Below the pieces are notes generated by a model that saw nothing but the letters and a program-made list of their open reading frames with translations, searched no databases and was not told the DNA's origin. The position numbers and the translations under genes were made by a program. A stretch of DNA of 64,000 nt from Candidatus Thiodiazotropha sp. 'RUGA' (GTDB taxonomy: Bacteria > Pseudomonadota > Gammaproteobacteria > Chromatiales > Chromatiaceae): contig JAEPDS010000002.1 of NCBI GenBank assembly GCA_016842065.1, forward strand, positions 62,001-126,000. The letters are read 5' to 3'. Positions 1 through 7,652 of this stretch are shown in pieces (within the stretch, counting starts at the first letter, position 1; each line of letters opens with the position of its first letter).

Positions 1-2
1 AA

Positions 3-416
3 CAGCGACAAAACTTTCATGTTCTGGTTGTCGATGATAACGAAATCAATCGCATGTTGCTTTGTGCATTTCTTGCCAAGCTGGGTAATCCCTATGCGGT
101 CGCCAGCAATGGCTATGAAGCCTTGGCACAAATACGCAACAACCGCTTTGATGTTGTGTTGATGGATATTCAAATGCCCGATATCAGTGGCATGGATGTG
201 GCCAGCCGGCTACGCGCGGAAAGTCGAGCAATACCAATTCTGATTGCAACCACAGCACACGCTTTTCCTGAACAGCATCAAACAATTCTCGATGCCGGTT
301 TTTCTGACCTGTTGACAAAACCGGTTGGCATGGAGGAGTTGGAAAGGACACTGACCCAGGCTTTCAGTGGCGGTTACACAGAAAACAACAGAGTCGCCAA
401 TACCATGTTGATGTAA
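3..416 (+). CDS. C-terminal receiver (REC) domain, partial gene
   Basis: The reading frame is open from the left edge of the window, so the gene starts upstream; the ATG at 54 lies inside the domain and is not a start. The visible part is a complete response-regulator receiver domain. It shows the acidic pair in LVVDDNEIN, the phospho-acceptor Asp in VVLMDIQMPDISG, a switch Thr (ATTAHA, about residue 82 of the visible part) and the conserved Lys in LLTKPVG. The protein ends about 30 residues after that Lys with no output domain. This arrangement is typical of the last REC domain of a hybrid sensor histidine kinase, which is my inference; a stand-alone regulator cannot be excluded. The following gene is a hemerythrin about 350 bases away. 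Confidence 0.85.
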   Translation, partial: QRQNFHVLVVDDNEINRMLLCAFLAKLGNPYAVASNGYEALAQIRNNRFDVVLMDIQMPDISGMDVASRLRAESRAIPILIATTAHAFPEQHQTILDAGFSDLLTKPVGMEELERTLTQAFSGGYTENNRVANTMLM

Positions 417-453
417 TTAACATGGGTAAGCCCCCAGCTGTGCCAGGTAGACC

Positions 454-486
454 AGGGCCAATTGGATTCGTGTTAAAAGGCCCTAG
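454..486. repeat. Short copy of the TAGGGCC...CAATTGG dispersed repeat
   Basis: This intergenic stretch reads, on the minus strand, CTAGGGCCTTTTAACACGAATCCAATTGG. It matches the terminal arm of the full element at 1362-1630 with only a few substitutions. It lies about 40 bases after the stop of the receiver-domain gene. No second arm is visible nearby, so it is a solo or decayed copy. Confidence 0.7.
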
Positions 487-538
487 CACAGGTTTTTCAG
501 TGACTGCGCGCTGAGCAGTTCTCTGGCTATTCTTTATG

Positions 539-617
539 ACCACGAAGGACACGAAGCGCACGAAGATTGGCCTTTCTAAGGCGTAGAGTTGGATGCTCCC
601 TTCGTGTTCTTCGTGGT
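539..617. repeat. Inverted repeat of ACCACGAAGG type
   Basis: The left arm 539-556 (ACCACGAAGGACACGAAG) and the right arm 600-617 are inverted copies matching at 17 of 18 positions, with about 43 bases between them. Repeats of this wording are seen between genes in many proteobacteria. The transcript would form a long hairpin. No T-run follows, so it is not an obvious terminator. Confidence 0.75.
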
Positions 618-764
618 AATAAACGACAAAGTTTGTGATTCTGTACAGTATGATTTGACTAAAATATTTGAATTCGCATTATTATTTGCTTGATTCATAT
701 CAAGTTTGTCATTTCCACCATCCTCTATGATGCGCAGTTTACTGCTACAGATCTTTGGTGCGTC

Positions 765-1202
765 ATGAGCAAATATCAGCTACCCATCGTAGCCAGTGAC
801 CAGATACCGCTTGTTGAACTGGAAGTGATGAATCAGGTGCATCGGGAAGAGGTTGAAATGATCAATCAGTTGGGCGCGCTGTTGATCGACGGATTACAGG
901 GAAAGCCCGAAATAGAGAAGATCAGTCACACGGTTAAGGCCTGGATCGATCACACCCGGGAACATTTTGAGGGTGAGAACAAAATGATGATGGAGTATGG
1001 TTTCCCACCCTATCCGGTGCATAAGGGCGAGCATGATCAGGTGTTGCTGCGCCTTGAATCGCTTCAGGCTGAATGGCTAAAGGAGTTCAATCTGGAGCTG
1101 CTGGCCGACTTCATCTTCATCGAATGGCGCGACTGGTTTGATACTCATGTCAATAGCATGGACATGGTTACGGCCCAGTTCTTAGATCGGTTTATTCGTT
1201 AG
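765..1202 (+). CDS. Hemerythrin-family oxygen/iron-binding protein
   Basis: Small helical protein predicted to hold a non-haem di-iron centre that binds O2, or to act as an oxygen/iron sensor. The hemerythrin ligand pattern is complete: His in MNQVHREEVE, HTREHFEGEN (His, His, Glu), HKGEHDQ (two His), and WFDTHVNSMD (His and Asp). I chose the ATG at 765 (145 residues) because the family homology begins just after it (LPIVA...); an in-frame ATG at 690 would add 25 residues that look unrelated. Neither start has a strong ribosome site. The protein is a single-domain soluble form with no signal peptide. It follows a receiver-domain gene, so a role in oxygen-linked signalling is possible but unproven. 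Confidence 0.85.
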   Translation: MSKYQLPIVASDQIPLVELEVMNQVHREEVEMINQLGALLIDGLQGKPEIEKISHTVKAWIDHTREHFEGENKMMMEYGFPPYPVHKGEHDQVLLRLESLQAEWLKEFNLELLADFIFIEWRDWFDTHVNSMDMVTAQFLDRFIR

Positions 1203-2175
1203 AGGGAAACTGGAAAAGACGCGCTGAGCAGACTATTGGTATTTTGCTGGGCGGGGCCAATCACTGGCCACCGCCCTATTCTGCAGTTAGCCAATCATTA
1301 CTGAGATGATGATGCCCAGCACCAGGATTGCTAATGCGCCGACTATTGCTTTATCACTACCTAGGGCCTGTTAACACTAATCCAATTGCCCCTGCTGGGT
1401 CTATTTTTTCGTCCAGCAAGGCAGAATGAGCGACGTGTAGTTGTTCTACATGAGCGAATGATAACGCCGCTGGGCGGAAAAATAGACCCAGCCCTCCGGG
1501 TTGCGCCTGAAAAAGCGCCACTCGGCGTTGCTCGTCGTTCATTTGGAATCACCAAACCTCACTCCTCGCGCCTTGATTGGCGCTTTTTCAGGCACAACAG
1601 GGCCAATTGGATTAGTGTTAACAGGCCCTAACATGGTTTGTCCTCCAAAGTTGACTTGACCAAAAGCTCCACAAAAGATTAGACATCAGCAATTGTGTCT
1701 TTTCACGGGAGACAAGCAATAACATTGCGGAGACTAGGGTAATTGCAGGCTGCTCCATTTCAACTGATTTAAGTCAATGAACTGCAAGGTTTTAATCCGT
1801 TTTGCACGGAATGTGACCAGATATTGACTGAATCTGATGGCGATCCTGATCACTCCTGTGCCGCAAAGTGTGTTGGGCTGGTGCAGATCGTTTCGCGGGG
1901 GTGATACGCCCCGAAGCTCCCTATCGGGCCGGGTTTCATGGTACAAATAGCTCAAATACTCTTTATCCTGATGCAGCGGCAAAAACAATAACAGATCAGG
2001 TAAGAGCCGTGGATACCCCGATTCGATGCAGAACAGTGGTGTGTGGCTGATTTCCACACCATCGCTCTGCGGCCACTTTTGCCGGTTGGCTGGGGTATGA
2101 TTCGTCCTGACACCGTGCCGGAGAGCGTTTTGCACCCAGCAGGGTTGACTGGTGTAGCGAGAAGGTGGGCCCGAT
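1203..2175. other. Long non-coding stretch holding a MITE-like element
   Basis: No convincing gene is present in these 970 bases. The short frames inside 1357-1631 come from the mirrored repeat described separately. A 133-residue minus-strand frame (1734-2135) has no recognisable domain, no good ribosome site and an unusual composition. After the repeat, from about 1632, the sequence is unremarkable and could include decayed coding sequence. Confidence 0.5.
1362..1630. mobile_element. MITE-like element, 269 bp, nested inverted repeats
   Basis: The ends are a perfect 27-bp inverted repeat (1362-1388 and 1604-1630, starting TAGGGCCTGTTAACAC). Inside are two further inverted pairs: 1396-1409 with 1477-1490 (TGGGTCTATTTTTT type, 13 of 14 matching) and 1505-1520 with 1578-1593 (GCCTGAAAAAGCGCCA, perfect). 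The whole would fold as a cloverleaf-like structure with two side hairpins. There is no transposase frame. Related short copies occur at 454, 21599, 28730 and 43478, and the 43478 copy continues into the inner GAAAAAG-GCCAATCAAGGC part. I call it a non-autonomous mobile or REP-type element; which machinery moves it is unknown. Confidence 0.75.
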
Positions 2176-2865
2176 ATGAATCTGCTGTTTAGTGAACTTC
2201 CCGGACGTTTTGAACGTCATTTGATGCGCAAGCATGACAATCCCCTGTTTCAAGCGTCACAAAATCAGCTGACTCAAGAGCAATTGACGGAAGCCCAGCG
2301 TCTCGACCATGAGGAGCTGGTGGCCTATATCGGGAGTCTGCGCAAGCTGGTAGGCGAGGCCGTGGCCCTCGGCCCTCATGAACAGAGCGACGTGATTCTC
2401 GAGCTGAAAGAACGACTCGACAAGGCCTACGAAACGGCCTGCCGTCTGGCCGATGATCAGACCCCGAACAAGCAGGCGATCATGAAACTGGTCGAGGTGA
2501 TCATGCGTGCGGTATGGAAAGGGGCGGGTAATGACACGCTGGCGCATCAGGAGCTGCAGCAGGAGGAGGCGGCCCGAAAAACCCACTATGAGTTACTTGA
2601 GCACCCCTTGGTGGCCGACCTGCTCGATCCCGAGTCACTGATACTTAAAAATGAGCTGCTGCCGGTGCTGTTGAGTGCAGAACAGGATGAGTTTGAAACC
2701 GCCATCACCCTGTTCGATCCTGCTCAGCTGTCTGAGCTCTGTCGTCAGGGCGAGGCGTTCTTTAGTGCAGCGGCGGATAGTGAAGCCTGGCAGAAGGCGA
2801 AGCGGCGCTTTGATATTTTGCAGGGAGTGTTGGATTCCCTCGGCAGTGAAGGCCAGAACGCCTGA
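2176..2865 (+). CDS. Conserved-looking helical protein of unknown function
   Basis: I do not recognise this 229-residue protein. It is predicted to be almost entirely alpha-helical, rich in Glu, Gln, Leu and Ala, with no signal peptide, membrane segment or cysteine cluster (only two scattered Cys). A GAAGGTGGG-like ribosome site lies just upstream of the ATG at 2176. Codon use looks ordinary for the window, which supports a real gene. It stands alone: the upstream 970 bases are non-coding and the downstream gene is convergent. A cytoplasmic structural or adaptor role is possible, but nothing in the sequence fixes it. Confidence 0.7.
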   Translation: MNLLFSELPGRFERHLMRKHDNPLFQASQNQLTQEQLTEAQRLDHEELVAYIGSLRKLVGEAVALGPHEQSDVILELKERLDKAYETACRLADDQTPNKQAIMKLVEVIMRAVWKGAGNDTLAHQELQQEEAARKTHYELLEHPLVADLLDPESLILKNELLPVLLSAEQDEFETAITLFDPAQLSELCRQGEAFFSAAADSEAWQKAKRRFDILQGVLDSLGSEGQNA

Positions 2866-2943
2866 ACCGGCAGAGCACAAACCCTCTGTTGCCTGCCCTA
2901 AACCCCTGGCCGTCAGCTTCAGTCTGCCGAATGTTTGATGGCG

Positions 2944-4287
2944 TTACTGATCTGCGAAGTCCTGAGTCCAGTAGATTCGATAGCGTGCCGATGGGTTTTC
3001 CGCCATGCCGGCACCGATTTCCGTAACCGCCGTGTTCATGATGTTGGCACAATGGCCGGGACTCTCCAACCAGGCGGTCATCACCGCCTCCTCATCGTTG
3101 TATCCGGCCGCGATATTTTCTGCGTAGGCGCGCCAGTTGTAACCTGTGGCTGTGATTCTATCCCCCGGGCTTGAGCCATCCAGGCCGGTATGGTCGAAGA
3201 AATCGTTGTTCGCCATGGAGGTTGAGTGGTTCTGTGCGGCGGTTTCCAGTTGGCATTGCCAGGCGATCGCTTCGACGGCGCCATATTGGGTGCCGCCGCA
3301 ATCCCGGCTGACGGCACGGGCATTGTTCACCAGGGTCAGCATCAGTTTGTCACTCTCGTCCATACAGGCATCGATGGTTGCCTGGCTGGTACTGCCCAGG
3401 TTGTAGCTCGATCCGGTGGTAAAGTCCCAGCTCTCAACCGCAACAGGGTTGCCTGAGGGATCCTGCAGATTGGTACCCAGTGTTACCCGATAGAGGGTCT
3501 CTGCAAGCAGTGGACTAGCGAAACTCAGAATCAGGCTGTCGCTGTCCGAGTCGTAGCTGACACTGGCGGTTACCGATGAACCTGCCTGGGTAACCAGAAG
3601 GCTCTGGTTATCGATCAGGGTCGCATCCAGGGGTTCGTCGAAACTGACGCTGACCTGGGTGGTGGTTGAGACGCCGACCGCATCGGCCAGGGGTGATCGG
3701 CTGGTGACCGCCGGGGCGGTGCTGTCCGTTGCCGGTGAGAGTTGAAGGGTGATATTGGCGGCTGCACTGTACTGCCCGTCATTCACCGTCAAACGCAAGC
3801 TCAAGCTGCTGCTCTGTGTCACTTCCGGTGCGACGAAACTGAGACTGGGATTGCTATTGTTGGTCAGATTGAGCGCCTCTCCTGCGGTCTGTGTCCAGAG
3901 GTAGCTTAGGCTGTCCCCATCAGGATCACTGGATGCGGAGCCGTCCAGAGTGACGGTTTCTCCCGAAGTGACGTTCTGACTGCCGCTGATCGAGGCGGTC
4001 GGTGGTTGATTCACAGGCTGGGGTGTCACCACATCATCGGCTGGTGGAGGCTGTTCCGTTTCCACCGGGGTGTTGTCACCTTCATCCGGGTTGGTCGTGT
4101 CGTTGCCGGTCTCTTGCGGTGGGGTGCTGTTATCATCTCCGCCGCTGCTGTCATCCTGGGTATTGTCATCGACTGTGGTTTGGGAGCCCCCATCATCACC
4201 GCCGGATCCACCACCGCCACAGGCGACTAGAGTGAGGCTGAGCAAGAGTGACAGGAGAAGGGCTTTCGTATTGTTTTTACGCAACAT
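2944..4287 (-). CDS. CAP/SCP-domain lipoprotein with Ig-like domains
   Basis: Predicted surface or periplasmic lipoprotein: a hydrophobic signal ends in a lipobox LTLVAC followed by a Gly/Asp/Thr/Pro-rich acidic linker to about residue 100. Next comes a PKD/Ig-like module (SGSQNVTSGETVTLDGSAS...DPDGDSLSYLW), then a Big_5-type domain (TAPAVTSRSPLADAVGVS). The C-terminal 140 residues form a CAP (SCP/PR-1) domain with the usual His and Glu residues (AAQNHSTSM, FFDHTG, YAENIAAGY, SPGHCANIM). The biochemical activity of bacterial CAP proteins is not settled. I chose the ATG at 4287, which gives a standard lipoprotein signal; an ATG four codons earlier (4299) is also in frame. It lies after ppc on the same strand but 225 bases away, so it is probably separate. 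Confidence 0.85.
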   Translation of the reverse strand: MLRKNNTKALLLSLLLSLTLVACGGGGSGGDDGGSQTTVDDNTQDDSSGGDDNSTPPQETGNDTTNPDEGDNTPVETEQPPPADDVVTPQPVNQPPTASISGSQNVTSGETVTLDGSASSDPDGDSLSYLWTQTAGEALNLTNNSNPSLSFVAPEVTQSSSLSLRLTVNDGQYSAAANITLQLSPATDSTAPAVTSRSPLADAVGVSTTTQVSVSFDEPLDATLIDNQSLLVTQAGSSVTASVSYDSDSDSLILSFASPLLAETLYRVTLGTNLQDPSGNPVAVESWDFTTGSSYNLGSTSQATIDACMDESDKLMLTLVNNARAVSRDCGGTQYGAVEAIAWQCQLETAAQNHSTSMANNDFFDHTGLDGSSPGDRITATGYNWRAYAENIAAGYNDEEAVMTAWLESPGHCANIMNTAVTEIGAGMAENPSARYRIYWTQDFADQ

Positions 4288-4458
4288 AGGGTAAACCATC
4301 AGCTAAAGACCAAGGGCACTGCCAAGCTCCAATGCCAGTGTTGGAGTTGCTGGTGCCTACGACTATTTGTCGGCGAATCCGTTGGAATCTACAGGCTGTT
4401 TCAGGGCTAAAACCTGGGCTTGTTCACACTTGTGGGAGTTGAGGATGGTTGGATCCTA

Positions 4459-4503
4459 TTCAATCCGGCAAACAACTCGATTACTTTCAGCCGCCGGATT
4501 GAA
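4459..4503. terminator. Inverted repeat downstream of ppc, possible terminator
   Basis: TTCAATCCGGC at 4459-4469 is mirrored by GCCGGATTGAA at 4493-4503, giving an 11-bp stem with a 23-base loop just after the ppc stop. There is no T-run on either side, so intrinsic termination is uncertain; it may instead stabilise the 3' end. Confidence 0.4.
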
Positions 4504-4512
4504 ACTTCAGCT

Positions 4513-7329
4513 CTAGCCGGTATTGCGTAAGCCGGCGGAAATGGCGTTGATCGAGCGTAACAGAGGGGTCAGCCAAAGCGCTTGCTGCTCTTCACTCAGG
4601 CCGCTGTAGCGGTAGTGCTTGATCAGCTCCAGCTGAATGTGATTGAGCGGATCCAGGTAGGCGTCTCTGCGACGGATCGATTGCTGCAGCACAGGAGCGT
4701 CATCCAGCAGTTGATCCATCTGGGCGATGGTTAGAATTTCTGAGCAGGTGAGTTCGTACTCGCGCTTGATCAGTTCGAAGATTGTTCGGCTGGTAGGCTT
4801 ATCCAGACAGAGATCGGCATACTTTTGCGCGATGGTCATGTTGGTCTTGGTCAGGGCCATCTGAGCGTTATTCAGCAGGGCGTGAAAGAAGGGCCACTCC
4901 TGATACATGGTGCGCAGCTGCTTCAGTCGGCCAGGCTTGTTCTTGCGCCAGTTGGCCAAACCGCTGCCGATGCCATACCAACCGGGCAGATTCTGCCGCG
5001 ACTGTCCCCAGCCAAATACCCAGGCGATCGCTCTTACCGAGGATTTGGATCGGTTGCCCTTGGTCCGATGGGAGGGCCTGGAGCCGATGTTCATCAGGCC
5101 GATCTCATTGACCGGGGTCGCCTCGTAGAAGTAGTCGAGAAATCCGGGGGTCTGTTCAGTGAGTTGACGAAATTGTTGCTCACCAAGCGCGGCGATCTGC
5201 TGCATGATCTGGCTGTAGTCCTGTCGCTCCCGCTTGACTCTGGATACCAGGCCCTGACTGGCTTTCAGCAGGCCGGTGATGCCCATGGTCAGTTCGTAGA
5301 TAGCGGTCTCCTGATTGCTGTATTTGTAGGAGAGCACTTCACCCTGTTCAGTAAATTTGATTTCGCCATTGACGGTGTTTTTCGGCTGGGCGAGGATCGA
5401 TTGATGGGTTGGTCCGCCACCCCGCCCCACGGTGCCACCGCGGCCGTGAAACAGCCGGCAGCGCAGTTTTTCCCGGTCTGCGAGGTCGATGATGCGCTGC
5501 TGTGTCTGGTAGAGATTCCAGGCTGAGGCCATGATGCCCCCATCCTTGGCTGAGTCGGAATAACCGAGCATGATCTCCTGCCGCCGATGGTTGGCATTCA
5601 GCAGGTTCTGATAGCAGGGGTTGGCGAACAGGCTTTTCAGAATCTCTTCACAACGCTTCAGATCGTCGATGGTTTCAAACAGGGGAGAGATCTCCAGCCG
5701 GCAGAACCAGCTGCCCTGTTGAACGCCGAGCAGTCCGGAGAGGCTGCCGAGCAGGGCCACCTCCATGATGTCGCTGGCCTGGTGGGTCATGGAGATAACA
5801 TACTGACCGATGGCGTTTGGGCTGATGCTGGTCTGGGTTTCAGCAATCAGATCGAACACCGCCAGCATCTTGCGGCTCTCTTCCGATAAGCGTTTCCTCT
5901 GCAGCGGTTTGGTCAGACCGTTACTGATTTTATCGTCAAGCAGAGCCAGTCTCTGTTCGGTATCGAGTTGCAGGTAGTCATCCGCATCGCCGCTCTGCCT
6001 GAGGATCTCCGCCACCGCTTCACTGTGCAGTTTCGACTCCTGACGAATGTCCAGAGACATCAGATAAAAACCAAAGGTTTCCGCCAGGTGTATCAGCTCC
6101 TGCAAGGCCCCCTCAGCCGCATCCCCATCGCCATGGCTCAACAGAGAGTTGTAGATCAGTTTCAGATCCCGTTGGAAGGCCTGTTCATTGGTATAGGCCG
6201 CGGTGTGACTGGACTCCTCAAGCGACTCGCCCGGCAGAGCAGGCATGGTCAGGCGTAGTCGTTCACGCATGATGTAGAGCTTGCGCCGATAGGGCTCATC
6301 CTCGAAGCGACGGGGATTGTCACAGAACAGCTGTTTGCAGATTTCGTTGTCGGCCTTGAGGCTTTCGGTAAAGGCCCAATTGGGATTACAGAAGCGGTTG
6401 GAGAAAGTCAGTTCGGCGATCAGGCTGTCGACCCGGCGGATATACTCCTGCAGAATGGTCTGCTGCTGCAGGGTCAGGGCAAGACGGGTAACCTCCGGAG
6501 TGACGAAGGGGTTGCCGTCCCGGTCGCCCCCAATCCAGGAGCCGAAGCGGATGAAGGGTGAGAGCTGAACTCCGTGATAGTCGGGATGCTCTCCATAGAC
6601 ACGCTCGATACCAGCCCGAAGCCGTCGATAGACCTGAGGTACCGCATCAAACAGGCTGCTTTGAAAATAGTGCAGACCCAGACGTATCTCGTTGCGCACT
6701 TCGGGACGAACCGCCCGCACCTCTTCGGTTTTCCACAGTGTCTGGATCTGTGTCTTGAGTGAGCGTATGGTCTGCTCGCGTTGTTCAAGTCGCCGTTTGG
6801 GGGCATCCAGATCCTCGCTGGTGAGAAAGATCCGGCGCAACAGGTTCATGATCACCAGTCGTTTGGACTCGGTCGGATGGGCCGTGAATACCGGAATGTA
6901 GGCCGCATCATCGAGTATGCTCTGCAGCTGGTGCGGCTCGATATCCTGAGCATGAAACGCCCGCAGGGTATGGTCGAATGAGCCCTGCCATAACTCCTGG
7001 CCCTTGCCGGCAATGCGTCTGCGCTGGCGATGCAGAAAGGCCTCCTCTGCTATATTCACCAGCACGAAATAGATACTGAAAGCCCTGACGACAGCACTCA
7101 GCGTTTCCGGTTGCAGGGAGAGAATCAGCCGGGTGAGACGATCGTAGAGGGCAGGATCGTGCTTTCTATTCAGCTTGATGTAGCCTTTGCGCAGGCGCTC
7201 GACCACCGTATAGGTATCCTTGCCTACCTGTTCCTGCAGCACCTCACCCAGCAGTGTCCCCAGCAGACGCACACGGCTACGAAGATTCTTGTCATGTTTA
7301 ACACAGGCTTTGGTAAAACTGTCGGTCAT
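4513..7329 (-). CDS. ppc: Phosphoenolpyruvate carboxylase
   Basis: Adds bicarbonate to phosphoenolpyruvate to give oxaloacetate, the anaplerotic CO2-fixing feed into the TCA cycle; cytoplasmic homotetramer. Family signatures are present: VFTAHPTESKRLV with the catalytic His, the FHGRGGTVGRGGGP loop, the RAIAWVFGWGQSR region, and the C-terminal RNTG carboxylate end. From the ATG at 7329 the protein is 938 residues, within the usual range; the frame can extend to 7395, but the added 22 residues do not resemble the family, whose homology starts near DKNLRSRVRLLG. No strong ribosome site is visible. The gene is monocistronic, with repeat sequence upstream. The window also has citrate synthase and succinyl-CoA ligase, so it supplies the same pathway. 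Confidence 0.97.
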   Translation of the reverse strand: MTDSFTKACVKHDKNLRSRVRLLGTLLGEVLQEQVGKDTYTVVERLRKGYIKLNRKHDPALYDRLTRLILSLQPETLSAVVRAFSIYFVLVNIAEEAFLHRQRRRIAGKGQELWQGSFDHTLRAFHAQDIEPHQLQSILDDAAYIPVFTAHPTESKRLVIMNLLRRIFLTSEDLDAPKRRLEQREQTIRSLKTQIQTLWKTEEVRAVRPEVRNEIRLGLHYFQSSLFDAVPQVYRRLRAGIERVYGEHPDYHGVQLSPFIRFGSWIGGDRDGNPFVTPEVTRLALTLQQQTILQEYIRRVDSLIAELTFSNRFCNPNWAFTESLKADNEICKQLFCDNPRRFEDEPYRRKLYIMRERLRLTMPALPGESLEESSHTAAYTNEQAFQRDLKLIYNSLLSHGDGDAAEGALQELIHLAETFGFYLMSLDIRQESKLHSEAVAEILRQSGDADDYLQLDTEQRLALLDDKISNGLTKPLQRKRLSEESRKMLAVFDLIAETQTSISPNAIGQYVISMTHQASDIMEVALLGSLSGLLGVQQGSWFCRLEISPLFETIDDLKRCEEILKSLFANPCYQNLLNANHRRQEIMLGYSDSAKDGGIMASAWNLYQTQQRIIDLADREKLRCRLFHGRGGTVGRGGGPTHQSILAQPKNTVNGEIKFTEQGEVLSYKYSNQETAIYELTMGITGLLKASQGLVSRVKRERQDYSQIMQQIAALGEQQFRQLTEQTPGFLDYFYEATPVNEIGLMNIGSRPSHRTKGNRSKSSVRAIAWVFGWGQSRQNLPGWYGIGSGLANWRKNKPGRLKQLRTMYQEWPFFHALLNNAQMALTKTNMTIAQKYADLCLDKPTSRTIFELIKREYELTCSEILTIAQMDQLLDDAPVLQQSIRRRDAYLDPLNHIQLELIKHYRYSGLSEEQQALWLTPLLRSINAISAGLRNTG

Positions 7330-7423
7330 GGTCGGCTTGTCTTTGTTGTAGAACCCTTTAGTAAAAGTAGCAGGCTTGGGGTTTTGCCACACCACAAAAG
7401 GGTCGGGGTTGAATCGGTTTTTC

Positions 7424-7640
7424 AGTCCGCAAATAAACGCAAATACGGTTTTTAATTCGGTTTGGACTTGTTCAATCAGTGACCTGCTGAGGGTATGTTG
7501 GTCATTCAGGAATGTGTGCTGTGAAACACTCCAACCCCTGCATTCTTTATTAGATCAGTACGGTCCAATATTCTTGATCAAAGGCAATGCGACGGCCACA
7601 CGAAAACCTATTTGAGTTTATTCGCGTTCATTTGCGGACT
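7424..7640. repeat. Inverted repeat of CCGCAAATRAACGC type upstream of ppc
   Basis: AGTCCGCAAATAAACGCAAATA at about 7425 is mirrored by TTTATTCGCGTTCATTTGCGGACT at about 7617-7640. The 215-bp unit fills most of the 323-base gap between ppc and the FAD oxidoreductase. The same wording recurs at 29935-30047 and 38983-39080, so this is a dispersed intergenic repeat family rather than an operator. Confidence 0.65.
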
Positions 7641-7652
7641 ACTCTTAATGCT

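Noticed and set aside
1357-1631. Several 60-80 residue frames on both strands
   Set aside because: They are by-products of the mirrored inverted repeats of the MITE-like element; mirror-image sequences give similar peptides on both strands.
1734-2135. 133-residue minus-strand frame
   Set aside because: No domain, no ribosome site, and composition unlike neighbouring proteins.
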